Program-made: the position numbers and the translations under genes | The notes under the pieces: model-generated | What the model was told of the DNA's origin: nothing | Seen by the model: the letters and a program-made list of their open reading frames with translations, nothing else | Database searches by the model: none | Assembly: GCF_003594875.1 (NCBI RefSeq) | Contig: NZ_QZEY01000022.1 | Coordinates: forward strand, 89,757-153,756 | Reading direction: 5' to 3' | DNA length: 64,000 bases | Source of the DNA: Bailinhaonella thermotolerans | GTDB taxonomy: Bacteria; Actinomycetota; Actinomycetes; Streptosporangiales; Streptosporangiaceae | Shown: piece by piece, positions 28,266 through 37,021 of the stretch | How the letters are laid out: the number at the start of each line of letters is the position of its first letter | Numbering within the stretch: position 1 is the stretch's first letter

Positions 28266-29363
28266 CTAACCGTTTCCGGCGAACACGAGCCTGCCATATC
28301 GCCGGTACAGGGTGACTCCCCCGGGCAGGTTCACGCCGCGCTGACCGCGCCACTCCGTCACGAGCCTGTCGGCCTCACGCACGTGCGCCGCCCCCAGCGA
28401 ACCCGCGGGTACGCCCGCAGCGAACGCGGCCAGCCGGAGCACGCGCCCCCGCACCGCGGGCGGAAGATCGGCGAGTACGGCCACCGCCAGCGCCTCCCCG
28501 CCCGCCGCCCCGGCGCCCCCCTCACGCCCCGATCCGCCCTCGGCCCGGGCGTACGGCTCGCGCCCCGATCCGCCCTCGGCCCCGGCGTACGGCTCGCGCC
28601 CCGATCCGCCGGGGTCCGCGGCCGCCGCGCGCGCCTCGGCGTGCGCCCGGGAGGCCCACGCGTCCAGGGCGTCGGCGTCGTCCCGGCAGAGCGCGGCGGT
28701 CCTGGCCAGCGCCCCGGCGATCCCGGGGCCGAGTTCGCGCTCCAGGACGGGCAGCACGCGGTGCCGCACCCGGACCCGGGAGAACGCCGGGTCGTCGTTG
28801 TGCGGGTCGTCCCAGGGCGTCAGGCCCAGCGCCGCGCACGCCGCCCGCGTCGTCGCCCGGCCGATCTCCAGCAGCGGCCGCCGGTAGACCCCGGCGACCG
28901 CGCTCATCGCCGCCAGCGACCGGGGCCCGCTCCCCCGCGCCAGCCCCAGGACCACGGTCTCCGCCTGGTCGTCGAGGGTGTGCCCGAGCAGGACGGCCGC
29001 CGCCCCGTGCCGCCGGGCGGCCTCCCCGAGCGCGGCGTACCGGGCGTCCCGCGCCGCCGCCTCCGGCCCGCCGGCCGTGCCCACCCGCACCGTCAGGACC
29101 TCGGCCGGCTCCAGCTTGAGCTCGGGCGCCAGCCGTACGACGTCGAGGGCGCGGGCGGCGGAACCGGCCTGGAGCCCGTGGTCCACCGTGAGCAGCCCCG
29201 CGCGCAGCCCGGCGCGGGGGGCGGTGAAGCCCGCGGCCGCCGCCAGGGCGAGCGAGTCCGCGCCGCCGCTGCACGCGACCAGCACGAGGTCGCCGGCCGC
29301 GAGGTCGGCCAGGGCTCGCCGTACGGCATGGCGGACGGTCGCGACGGCCGGATGGGGACCCAT
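28266..29363 (-). CDS. tilS: tRNA(Ile)-lysidine synthetase with internal repeat insertion
   Basis: The 365-residue enzyme modifies C34 of tRNA-Ile(CAU) to lysidine with ATP and lysine. The PP-loop is [13 protein letters not shown] (residues ~29-41). [20 protein letters not shown] and [13 protein letters not shown] are conserved. Between the catalytic half and the C-terminal part lies a repeated segment (GGSGREPYA in two near-identical 12-residue units plus a partial third, about residues 253-284). It is encoded by 36-base tandem repeats that contain the GTACGGCTCGCG element found between genes elsewhere in this window. The insertion is in a linker and leaves the fold intact. Confidence 0.93.
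   Translation of the reverse strand: MGPHPAVATVRHAVRRALADLAAGDLVLVACSGGADSLALAAAAGFTAPRAGLRAGLLTVDHGLQAGSAARALDVVRLAPELKLEPAEVLTVRVGTAGGPEAAARDARYAALGEAARRHGAAAVLLGHTLDDQAETVVLGLARGSGPRSLAAMSAVAGVYRRPLLEIGRATTRAACAALGLTPWDDPHNDDPAFSRVRVRHRVLPVLERELGPGIAGALARTAALCRDDADALDAWASRAHAEARAAAADPGGSGREPYAGAEGGSGREPYARAEGGSGREGGAGAAGGEALAVAVLADLPPAVRGRVLRLAAFAAGVPAGSLGAAHVREADRLVTEWRGQRGVNLPGGVTLYRRYGRLVFAGNG
28527..28610. repeat. 36-bp tandem repeat inside tilS
   Basis: Two units (28527-28562 and 28563-28598) differ at one base, and the first 12 bases of a third follow. Each contains GCGTACGGCTCGCG, the reverse complement of the widespread GCGCGAGCCGTAC element. The unit is 12 codons long, so the reading frame is kept. 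Confidence 0.95.
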
Positions 29364-29393
29364 GACCGTGACGGTACCGGGACGCGCGCCGGG

Positions 29394-30467
29394 TCAGGCC
29401 GCGGCGGCCACCCGGCCGATCCAGCGCCGCGGGTCCGCGATCTCGTCCTTGGTCGGCAGCGTCTCGGGCGAGGTCCAGATCTTGTTGAAGCCGTCGATGC
29501 CCACCTCGTCCACGACCGAGCGCACGAACGCGGCGCCCTCGGCGTACTGCCGCATCTTGATGTCGAGGCCGAGCAGCCTGCGGATCGTCTTGTCCAGCCG
29601 GGTCCCGCCCTCGCGGCGGCGCTGGAACCGCTCGCGGATCGTCTCGACCGACGGCACCACCGACGGGCCGACGGCGTCCATGACGTAGTCGCCGTGCCCC
29701 TCCAGCAGCGTCATGACCGCGGTGATCCGGTCGAGGATCTCCTTCTGGTCCGGCGACTGGATCGCGTCGATCAGGTTGCCCTCGCCGCCTCGCACCGCGT
29801 CGGCGACCGCGTCGGCCGCGCCGCGCAGCCGTTCGAGCAGCGTGGACAGGTCCAGGTCGGAGGCGAGCAGGAAGTCGGTCATCTGCGTGCGGACGTATTC
29901 GCGCAGCCAGGGCACGCTGGTGAACTGCACGCGGTGGGTCTCCTCGTGCAGGCACACCCACAGCCGGAAGTCGCGCGGGTTCACGTCGAGCTCTCGCTCG
30001 GCGTTGACGATGTTCGGCGCGACCAGCGTGAGCCGCCCCGTGGGGGCCACGCCGTCCGGGTCCGGGGGCAGGAAGAGTTCGTACTGCCCGAGCACCCGCG
30101 CCGCCAGGAACGCCAGCACCGCGCCGACCTCGACGCCCGTGAGCCGCGAGCCCACCGCGGCGACGATCGCCGGGGTCTGGTCGCGCTTGGCGGACATCTT
30201 GTCCACGAGGGGTTCGAGCACGACCCGGAAGCCCTCGACGTTGGCCCGGATCCAGCCGGGCCGGTCGACGATGGTGGCCGGCTGCGGAGCCGCCCCGCCG
30301 TCGAGCCGGGCGAACTCCCGGACGTGCCCCTCGGCCTCCTGGGAGAGCGCGCGCAGCTCGGCGACGGTCTGCCGGGCCTCCTCGCGAGTCACCTGGGGCC
30401 CGGGCCGCACCAGGCGCACCCCGGTCGCCACGGCCATGTCCCAATCGATCACCTGATAGCCGGTCAC
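29394..30467 (-). CDS. DUF2342 zinc-dependent metalloprotease-like protein
   Basis: The 357-residue protein has the zinc-protease motif HEETH (in LWVCLHEETHRVQF, about residue 182). It belongs to the actinobacterial family annotated as zinc-dependent metalloprotease, DUF2342, or F420-biosynthesis-associated protein. MTGYQVIDWDMAVATG at the start and LVAPNIVNAERELDVNPRDF are typical. The substrate is unknown. It is reproducibly located between dacB and tilS in actinobacteria, and the same order is seen here, with a gap of about 33 bases to dacB. The start is a GTG at 30467. Confidence 0.9.
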   Translation of the reverse strand: MTGYQVIDWDMAVATGVRLVRPGPQVTREEARQTVAELRALSQEAEGHVREFARLDGGAAPQPATIVDRPGWIRANVEGFRVVLEPLVDKMSAKRDQTPAIVAAVGSRLTGVEVGAVLAFLAARVLGQYELFLPPDPDGVAPTGRLTLVAPNIVNAERELDVNPRDFRLWVCLHEETHRVQFTSVPWLREYVRTQMTDFLLASDLDLSTLLERLRGAADAVADAVRGGEGNLIDAIQSPDQKEILDRITAVMTLLEGHGDYVMDAVGPSVVPSVETIRERFQRRREGGTRLDKTIRRLLGLDIKMRQYAEGAAFVRSVVDEVGIDGFNKIWTSPETLPTKDEIADPRRWIGRVAAAA

Positions 30468-30500
30468 GGTCCCACCGTACGTCGTGATGACGGGTGCGCG

Positions 30501-31913
30501 TCAGGAGGCGCGGGCCACGATCGAGGCCAGCCGGTCCAGCGCGGGGGGCGCGTAGGCGTCCGCGGGGAGGCGATCGGCCATCAGCGCGAACGCCAGCATG
30601 CCCCCGCCGGAGGTGTAGGCGACGCCCGAGAGCGTGCTCACCCCGCTCAGCGTGCCCGTCTTGGCGCGCACGACGCCGGCCCCGGAGCGGCTGCCGTCGT
30701 CGGTGTACCGGCCCGCGAGGGTCCCGGTGAAGCCGCCGATCGGCAGCCCGGTGACGGCGGCGCGCAGCGCGGGGTGGTCCGGGTTCGCCGCCAGCGCGAC
30801 CAGCCCGGCCAGCGCGTTCGGGGTGATCTTGTTGCGCGGGGACAGGCCGCTGCCGTCGTGCACCTCGACGCCCTTCTCGACCCCGAGGCGGCGCAGCGCC
30901 GCGTGCACGGCCCGCGCCCCGCCGTCGAAGGACGCGGGCTGCCCGCCCTTGAGCGCGACCTGCCGGGCCAGCGCCTCGGCCATCTCGTTGTCGCTGTCGG
31001 TCAGCATCTGCTCGACCAGGGCGCTGACCGGCGGCGACTCGACGCGCGCGATCTCGGTCGGGGCCTCCTCGGCCGCCCTCCCCCGGGCCGGCCGGCCGAC
31101 CTTCACGCCGCGCTCGGACAGCAGGTCCGCGAACCGCTCCGCGGTGTACGCCGAGGGGTCGTTCACCCGGGTGGACGTGCCGGGGTGCCGCCGCCCGCCG
31201 TTCATCATGAGCGCGGTGATCGGGGCGACGCTGCCCTCGGGCACGTAGTTGGGCTTCCAGCCGGGGCCGAGCCGCGGGCCGCTGTAGAGCGAGTCGTCGT
31301 AGGTCAGCTTGACCTCGCGCACCCCGGCGGCCTTGAGCGCGGCGGCGGTCTTGGCCGCGAGGTCGGGCAGCGAGGCGTACGACGGGTAGCCGCCGGGCCG
31401 GGGCTTGGACCCGGCGAGCGAGGGGTCTCCGCCGCCGACGAGGATGATCTCCTTCTTCGCCTTCGGGCCGCCCGGCTCCGAGCCGGAGCCCCAGACGACG
31501 CGGGTCGCCAGGCGGTGGTCCGTGCCGAGCGAGCCGAGCGCCGCCACCGCCGTCACGATCTTGGTGGTCGAGGCGGGGGTCGCGGGACTGTCGGCGCGGC
31601 GGGCGTACAGCACCCGGCGGGTCACCGGATCGATCACGACCGCGGCGACGCCTCCGCCCAGCGCGGGCGTGGCCATGGCCCGGTCGAGCTCGCGGGCGAT
31701 GTCCACGCGGCCGGCCGCGGCCCCGCCCGGTGCTGGGACGAGCACCGGACCCGCTGTGACCAGCGGCATCTGACGCGCCCTGAGCTGCTTGGGCGCCGCC
31801 GTCACCACCTCGTCCCCGATCAGGTACGGCGTGCCGGCGACCGCGGCGGCGACCGTGAAGACCTGGAGCAGGGCGAGAGTGACCAACGTCACCCATCGCT
31901 CAAGCCGGACCAC
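30501..31913 (-). CDS. dacB: D-alanyl-D-alanine carboxypeptidase/endopeptidase (PBP4 type)
   Basis: The 470-residue penicillin-binding protein trims or cleaves peptidoglycan side chains outside the membrane. An N-terminal hydrophobic segment (LVTLALLQVFTVAAAVAG) acts as signal or anchor. The three active-site motifs are visible: SxxK in PASTTKIVTA, SxN in LTDSDNEMAEAL and KTG in RAKTGTLSGVST. The large insert between the first two motifs is typical of class C type A PBPs. The start is a GTG at 31913 with GAGGTCGAC upstream. It diverges from ppa, with 145 bases shared for promoters. Confidence 0.95.
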   Translation of the reverse strand: MVRLERWVTLVTLALLQVFTVAAAVAGTPYLIGDEVVTAAPKQLRARQMPLVTAGPVLVPAPGGAAAGRVDIARELDRAMATPALGGGVAAVVIDPVTRRVLYARRADSPATPASTTKIVTAVAALGSLGTDHRLATRVVWGSGSEPGGPKAKKEIILVGGGDPSLAGSKPRPGGYPSYASLPDLAAKTAAALKAAGVREVKLTYDDSLYSGPRLGPGWKPNYVPEGSVAPITALMMNGGRRHPGTSTRVNDPSAYTAERFADLLSERGVKVGRPARGRAAEEAPTEIARVESPPVSALVEQMLTDSDNEMAEALARQVALKGGQPASFDGGARAVHAALRRLGVEKGVEVHDGSGLSPRNKITPNALAGLVALAANPDHPALRAAVTGLPIGGFTGTLAGRYTDDGSRSGAGVVRAKTGTLSGVSTLSGVAYTSGGGMLAFALMADRLPADAYAPPALDRLASIVARAS

Positions 31914-32058
31914 GTCGTCGACCTCTTTCCCACATACGACATCCTGGGTATACGCGCCTACGAGACATTAGTGGCCCGGCCGGCCACTCCGCCGGGGAAC
32001 CTCGGCCGACGTCCGGCCATCTACGGCGCGCGGGCCGAATTGAACCGGAGGAACTGCA

Positions 32059-32550
32059 GTGGACTTCGACGTTGTCATTGAGATTCCCAAGGGACAACGC
32101 AACAAGTACGAGATGGACCACGAGACCGGCCGGATCAGGCTCGACCGGATGCTCTTCACGTCCACGCAGTACCCCGCCGACTACGGGTTCATCGAAGGGA
32201 CCCTGGGCGAGGACGGCGACCCGCTCGACGCGCTGGTGCTGCTCCAGGAGCCGACCTTCCCCGGCTGCCTGATCCGCTGCCGCACCATCGGCATGTTCCG
32301 CATGCGCGACGAGAAGGGCGGCGACGACAAGGTCCTGTGCGTCCCCGCCACCGACCCGCGCCAGGAGCACCTCCGCGACATCCACCACGTCGGCGAGTTC
32401 GAGCGCCTCGAGATCCAGCACTTCTTCGAGGTCTACAAGGACCTGGAGCCGGGCAAGTCGGTCGAGGGCGCGACCTGGGTCGGCCGGGCCGACGCCGAGG
32501 CCGAGATCGAGCGTTCGATCAAGCGCGCGGTCGAGCAGCTCGACCACTGA
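32059..32550 (+). CDS. ppa: Inorganic pyrophosphatase
   Basis: The 163-residue soluble family I enzyme hydrolyses pyrophosphate and drives biosynthetic reactions. [32 protein letters not shown] with the metal-binding aspartates, and the second metal segment [10 protein letters not shown] are intact. GTG 32059 is preceded by GGAGGAA. The order ppa-dacB-DUF2342-tilS-hpt-ftsH is conserved in actinobacteria. Confidence 0.97.
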   Translation: MDFDVVIEIPKGQRNKYEMDHETGRIRLDRMLFTSTQYPADYGFIEGTLGEDGDPLDALVLLQEPTFPGCLIRCRTIGMFRMRDEKGGDDKVLCVPATDPRQEHLRDIHHVGEFERLEIQHFFEVYKDLEPGKSVEGATWVGRADAEAEIERSIKRAVEQLDH

Positions 32551-32640
32551 CCCTGATCAGGCAGGTGATCACGGCCCGCTCCGCGCGTCCCGCGCGGGGC
32601 GGGCCGCTGACGCCGAGCTCCCTGGGCGCGTCCGGACGCG

Positions 32641-32670
32641 CCTGAACGCGCCTGAACGCGCCTGAACGCG
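32641..32670. repeat. Three tandem copies of a 10-bp unit
   Basis: CCTGAACGCG is repeated three times exactly, flanked by degenerate copies (GTCCGGACGCG before, CCAGTC after), in the DNA between the convergent ppa and NlpC/P60 genes. Confidence 0.9.
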
Positions 32671-32781
32671 CCAGTCCCGCGATCCCCCGCCCGCGCACGT
32701 CATCTCTGGCACCGGATGGCACGCCGGGACCGCGGGATCCGCGCGGGGCTCGCCGGCACGTGACCTGTGCGCGTGACCTGT

Positions 32782-32838
32782 GGCTCCGGTACGGCTCGCG
32801 CGGGCCGCGGGTCGCGGGCCGCCTGCCGTACCGGAGCC
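32782..32838. terminator. Long inverted repeat between convergent genes
   Basis: GGCTCCGGTACGGC (32782-32795) and GCCGTACCGGAGCC (32825-32838) are perfect complements. The 29-base loop is itself GC-palindromic. It lies just beyond the stop of the NlpC/P60 gene and 230 bases after ppa, and contains the TACGGCTCGCGCG sequence of the dispersed element. Confidence 0.7.
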
Positions 32839-32845
32839 GGGTCGG

Positions 32846-34033
32846 TCAGGGGCGGCCGTTCCCGCTGGGACGGGTCGCGCCGACCAGATCCCTGCGCCAG
32901 ATCGGCGCGATCTTCACCACGTCGCCCGTGCGCGGCGCGTGGACCATCATCCCCCGGCCGATGTAGATCCCCACATGGCGGATCGTGCCCGGGTTCTTCG
33001 TGATACGGCCGAAGAACACCAGGTCGCCGCGGCGCATGTTCTTGATCCGCACGTGCGGCCCGGACTTCCACTGCGTCCCGGTCCAGTGGTCGAGACGCAC
33101 CCCCGCCCGCTGCCAGGCGCGCATGGTCAGCCCCGAGCAGTCGTAGCTGTCGGGCCCGTCCGCCGCCCAGACGTAGGGCTTGCCGAGCTGGGTGAGCGCC
33201 CAGTTGGCCGCGATGTCGCCGTGGCGCGCCGCGGCTCCCTTGGCGCGGCTCGTCCACCTGCCGATGTTGACCGGGCGCGGAGCGCTGAGGCCCGCCGTAC
33301 GGCTCGCGCGGGCGACGCGGGCGGCGTGCCCGGCCGGCAGCCGGGCCGCGAGCGCGCTCTTGCGGGAGCTCAGCTCCCCGATCGTCCTGCGCTGGGCGGC
33401 CACCGCGCGCGCCGCGGCCTGCTTGGCGCGCTCGGCCTCGCGGGTCCGCTCCAGTTGCTCGTCGTACAGGCCGCGCGCGTGGCGCCGCATCACGTCGGCG
33501 ACGCGGCGGGCCGTCTCCACGCGCTCCAGGCGGGCCTCGTGGCCGGCCCCGAGATGGCGGACCACGCCGGCGCGGTCGAGGAACGACTGCGGACCGCCTC
33601 CGGCCAGCGCGGCGCTCATCGGGCTGACGGCCCTGGCGTATCCGTCGTAGGCGTGCATGGAAACGAAACGGGCCGCCTCGGCGCGTGCCTCGGCGACCCT
33701 CTTCTCCGCCTCGGCCACCCTGCGAACGGCGTCCTCATGGACCCGGCGAGTGGCGGCGAGACGGACAATATGTCCGTTATATTCCTCCACGAGAGTTTCG
33801 GCGTGTTCCGCCAGATGTTCGAGTTCGGCGTCCGCCTCGGCCAGTCTGACCTGGATGCGGCCCACCGTGTCGGTATCGTCAGCCTCTCCGCCGGGTTCGG
33901 CGGACGAGGGCGTGATCATTAGAGTTGACAGGCCGAACGCGAGGCCCACGCACAGCACAGCCTTGCCGGGCGCGCGCAGCCGACTCGAACCGGCGCCGTC
34001 CGCAGTAGTTTTCCCCCCGAGCGACGGTCGCAC
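32846..34033 (-). CDS. Secreted NlpC/P60 endopeptidase, second copy
   Basis: The 395-residue protein has a signal segment (about residues 24-45, AVLCVGLAFGLSTLMITPSSA) and a long coiled-coil Ala/Arg/Glu-rich region (55-235). The C40 domain carries Cys299 in YDCSGL, His353 in IRHVGIY and His365 in MVHAPRTG. It has the same architecture as the protein at 2071-3114 and ends in a very similar domain, but its leader has no ydaO-type riboswitch. The start is a GTG at 34033. The segment RASRTAGL before the catalytic domain is encoded by a copy of the GCGCGAGCCGTACGGC element. Confidence 0.92.
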   Translation of the reverse strand: MRPSLGGKTTADGAGSSRLRAPGKAVLCVGLAFGLSTLMITPSSAEPGGEADDTDTVGRIQVRLAEADAELEHLAEHAETLVEEYNGHIVRLAATRRVHEDAVRRVAEAEKRVAEARAEAARFVSMHAYDGYARAVSPMSAALAGGGPQSFLDRAGVVRHLGAGHEARLERVETARRVADVMRRHARGLYDEQLERTREAERAKQAAARAVAAQRRTIGELSSRKSALAARLPAGHAARVARASRTAGLSAPRPVNIGRWTSRAKGAAARHGDIAANWALTQLGKPYVWAADGPDSYDCSGLTMRAWQRAGVRLDHWTGTQWKSGPHVRIKNMRRGDLVFFGRITKNPGTIRHVGIYIGRGMMVHAPRTGDVVKIAPIWRRDLVGATRPSGNGRP

Positions 34034-34403
34034 GATTCCCCCCTTCTGCGGTACACAGTCGCAGTCGAACCGGACTGGTTTACAGAGAGCGTTTCTCTAA
34101 TCTCCCTGTGTGACCACTCGTCACACAAACCCCACTGTTCCCGCCAACCACGAAATACACACATCCGGATTAGAAACCAGTTTCCGGACGCCTCCGAGAC
34201 CCGCCCCGGCGACTCCCCCGGAAACCGCATGGCACTGACGTCACGGCGGTTCAATGCCGTTCATATCCGGATATGTCGGGCGCAATTCCGGCATTCCCTC
34301 ACCGAAAGCCGCAGGATAGGGCCGCGCCGATCTCCCGGAACGTACGGCCTGGGCCCGCCGGCCGGCGACGTCCACGGGCCCGGGAGGCGGACCGGAGGGC
34401 GGG
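34034..34403. other. Intergenic region, 370 bases, with a long palindrome
   Basis: This is the upstream region of the second NlpC/P60 gene and the downstream region of the sigma factor gene. It is noticeably less GC-rich around 34060-34320. It contains the TGTGTGAC palindrome described separately. No gene and no c-di-AMP riboswitch was found. Confidence 0.6.
34107..34127. promoter_or_regulatory. Palindromic operator candidate upstream of the second NlpC/P60 gene
   Basis: TGTGTGAC-CACTC-GTCACACA is a perfect inverted repeat with eight-base arms, 74 bases before the start codon. It resembles a CRP/FNR-type site (TGTGA..TCACA), but the half-sites are seven rather than six bases apart. The regulator is therefore uncertain. 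Confidence 0.6.
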
Positions 34404-35684
34404 TCAGGAACGGGCCTGGGCCTGGGTGGGGGTGGGGGCGCCGGTGGCGGGCGGCGTGGTGGGCGCGGTCGTGGTGCCGCCGGTGGGCTCGCCGGCCGGG
34501 GGCGTGGAGGGGTCGGGGGTGGGGTTCTGGGTGGGCGGGGGCGTCGTGGGCTGGGCAGTGGGGCGGTCGGGCGGGGAGGACGGGCGGGAGGTGGGGTGGT
34601 TGTGGTGGGACCGGGTGGGGGCCGGGGCCGGGGTGGTGCCGGGGGTCCAGGCGGGCACCGGCGGGGCGTCATCGCCCGGGGTCGCGGGGGTCACCGGGTC
34701 GCCGGAGGGCGTCAGGGGCGGGGCCGGGGGCCAGAGGGGGGTGCCGGGGCTGGGGCTGGGCAGGAGCGGCAGGTCCTCCGGGTCGTTCGTGAGGTCGTTC
34801 GCGCCGTGGGCGGGCAGGGCGCCGCGAGGCCGGCCCTCGCCGGGCGGCCCCGCCGTGCCGAAGGCGTACGTGCCGGACGGGACGGCGGTGAGCTGCCCGA
34901 ACAGCAGCGCGACGAGGGCCGCGGCGCAGACGGAGGTGAGGGCCGTGCCGACGGCGACGGGCCAGCCGGGGAACCCGCCGCGGTCCGCCCGGGGGAAGCC
35001 GCCGTGCCCGGGGTGGCCGGCCCGCCGTACGACGTGACGGCGGTAGGGCAGCATCTCGGGGTCGGAGAACCACCGCAGCAGGCGCTCGCGCAGGTCGGCC
35101 GGAGCGTGGGCGACGGGCATCAGATCGAACACGCGCGACACCGAGATCTGGCGGTCGGCGTGGTCGAAGGGGCCCTTCCTGACCAGGATCTCGGCGGCCA
35201 CGGCGGTGCGCAGGCGGTCGCGGGCCTGGGCGAGCGCGGCCTGGGCCTCGGCGGGGCGCAGCCCGAGCAGGACCGCCGCGTCCACCCCGGGATGGCAGGT
35301 GTTCAGCGCGAGGATCTCCTGGTCGGCGCACGACAGGCTGTGCAGGGCGTTCCAGGCGAGGACCCGCAGATCGGCGTCGGGACCGCCGGACGCCGGGTCG
35401 AGGCCCGGCTCGTCCGGCGCGGGCCCCTCGCCCTCGCGGGTGCGCAGGCATTCGCGCCTGGCCCAGGCGTACATCCACGTGGCCAGCGTTTCGGGGCGGG
35501 ACAGCGCGGAAATGCGCGCCTCCGCGACGAGGAACGTGTCGCACAACGCGCGCCGGGCCGTTTCGGCGCTGTCGCACAGCACGAGGCAATAACGGTAGAG
35601 CCGGTCGGCGTAGGCGTCGTAGAGCGCGGCGATCGCGCCCCGGGCGTGCTCACGAAGGGCCTGGACCAGGCGCAGGTCGTCCAT
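34404..35684 (-). CDS. ECF-type sigma factor with membrane anchor and Pro/Thr-rich extracytoplasmic tail
   Basis: The 426-residue protein starts with sigma region 2 (ALYDAYADRLYRYCLVLCDSAETARRALCDTFLVAE) and a region 4-like segment (LSCADQEILALNTCHPGVDAAVLLGLRPAEAQAALAQ). One transmembrane helix follows at about residues 245-268 (VAVGTALTSVCAAALVALLF). The last ~150 residues are Pro/Thr/Ser-rich and presumably outside the cell. Sigma factors fused to a membrane segment may be controlled without a separate anti-sigma factor, and none is encoded next to it. The region 2 core is diverged, so DNA-binding activity is inferred. The upstream 200 bases are unusually AT-rich for this genome. Confidence 0.8.
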   Translation of the reverse strand: MDDLRLVQALREHARGAIAALYDAYADRLYRYCLVLCDSAETARRALCDTFLVAEARISALSRPETLATWMYAWARRECLRTREGEGPAPDEPGLDPASGGPDADLRVLAWNALHSLSCADQEILALNTCHPGVDAAVLLGLRPAEAQAALAQARDRLRTAVAAEILVRKGPFDHADRQISVSRVFDLMPVAHAPADLRERLLRWFSDPEMLPYRRHVVRRAGHPGHGGFPRADRGGFPGWPVAVGTALTSVCAAALVALLFGQLTAVPSGTYAFGTAGPPGEGRPRGALPAHGANDLTNDPEDLPLLPSPSPGTPLWPPAPPLTPSGDPVTPATPGDDAPPVPAWTPGTTPAPAPTRSHHNHPTSRPSSPPDRPTAQPTTPPPTQNPTPDPSTPPAGEPTGGTTTAPTTPPATGAPTPTQAQARS

Positions 35685-35883
35685 GAACCAGAAGGTAAAC
35701 AGCCGATTGTGCGCGCACTATGCTTTCGGCCGAATTCGCGCCCGTGACTTTGAACTGTAGAGGCGAGGTCAATGATAATTAAAGATACTTATGACCAAGA
35801 CACCCGACTTGTCCGAGTTAAGCCGAATATCAGATGATCAAAGCGGGAAAATGCGGACAGAATTGCCCGATATACCCCGGGAA

Positions 35884-36990
35884 TCAGGTGACGGAATACC
35901 CCGCCTCGACGGCTCCGGCCGTCAGCCGGTCGAGCCCGAAGGCGTCGGCCGGGCCGAGCGCCCCGCGCCCGTCCACGCCCTCCCCGGCCGCCGTGATCGC
36001 GCCCCAGGCCAGCAGCCGGGCCGTCACGTCGTACGGGTCGCCGCCGACGAGCTCGGCCGTCGCCAGCCGTTCGCCGCCCTGGCCGTACGCCTCGGCCACC
36101 ACCTGGGAGGTCACCTCCGACGGCCCCGACGGCCCGCGTGAGGACGTCCGCTCCACCCGGTCGGCCACGAGCCGCAGCGCCCTGCGCGCCCCGGGCAGCG
36201 CCGCCACGAACGGCGCGGCCTTGGCGGCGGGGCCGGCCATCCGCATCAGCGGCCCGCTCACCCAGCCCATGTACACGTTCACCTCGCGCAGCCCGGGATG
36301 GCGGCGGGGCAGCACGAAGTGCTCCGACGCGCCCACCGCGAGGGCGTGCCGCCGCGTGCCGCCGACCTCGAACGAGCGCGTGCGCCCGCGTTCGGGCATG
36401 ACGCGGCCCTCGCGGAAGCCGTACATCGGCTCGAAGACCATGCCGAGCATCGAGGCGCGGGTCCCGGCGCTGGCGCTGCCCGCGGAGCTGCCGTGCAGGA
36501 AGTAGCCGACGTCCACCCGGGACGCGGCGGGCCCGGCCTTGCGCAGCGCCAGCGACGCCGCGAGGTTCCCCGGGACGTAGTCGAAGCCGAAGGCGGTCAG
36601 CAGCGCCGCCCCCGAGGCCTCGGCCTGCGGGCCGTACCGCTGGAAGACCCGCCGGATGAAGGTCGGCTCGCCCGTGGAGTCGAGGTAGACGGCGCGGGCG
36701 TTGACGGCGGCCTCGACGGCTGGGGCGCCCCAGCGGGCGAACGGGCCGACCGTGGTGATCAGCACGTCCCCCTCGGCGACCAGCCGCCGGACGGAGTCGG
36801 GGCGTTCGACGTCGGCCACGGCGGTCTCGGCCGGGCCGGGCAGGGCGGAGGCGAGGTCGTCGAGCCTGCCCTGATCACGCCCGGCGAGGATCGGCCGGGC
36901 GCCGCGTTCGACGAGGGCCTCCGCGGTGCGGCGGCCGGTGTACCCGGTCGCGCCGAAGAGGATGATGCGCGGACTCGATGTGGGGGCCAC
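35884..36990 (-). CDS. Saccharopine dehydrogenase-like / enoyl reductase family NAD(P)-binding protein
   Basis: The 368-residue protein has an N-terminal Rossmann fold (RIILFGATGYTGRRTAEALVERG) and continues with VLITTVGPFARWGAPAVEAAV and YLDSTGEPTFIRRV. These are typical of the saccharopine-dehydrogenase-like family, which includes mycobacterial trans-acting enoyl reductases. No polyketide synthase is nearby, so lysine or lipid metabolism cannot be decided. It stands alone on the minus strand. Confidence 0.85.
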   Translation of the reverse strand: MAPTSSPRIILFGATGYTGRRTAEALVERGARPILAGRDQGRLDDLASALPGPAETAVADVERPDSVRRLVAEGDVLITTVGPFARWGAPAVEAAVNARAVYLDSTGEPTFIRRVFQRYGPQAEASGAALLTAFGFDYVPGNLAASLALRKAGPAASRVDVGYFLHGSSAGSASAGTRASMLGMVFEPMYGFREGRVMPERGRTRSFEVGGTRRHALAVGASEHFVLPRRHPGLREVNVYMGWVSGPLMRMAGPAAKAAPFVAALPGARRALRLVADRVERTSSRGPSGPSEVTSQVVAEAYGQGGERLATAELVGGDPYDVTARLLAWGAITAAGEGVDGRGALGPADAFGLDRLTAGAVEAGYSVT

Positions 36991-37021
36991 AAATCCACCG
37001 TAACGTCACTCGGAACCGGGG

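Noticed and set aside
28383..32081. Very long plus-strand open frame opposite tilS, DUF2342 and dacB
   Set aside because: High GC content removes stop codons from the antisense frame; the minus-strand proteins have clear family motifs.
34034..34403. Second c-di-AMP riboswitch before the other NlpC/P60 gene
   Set aside because: None of the conserved blocks (GCCGAATCC, CCCGTCAGCTAACC) was found on the relevant strand.
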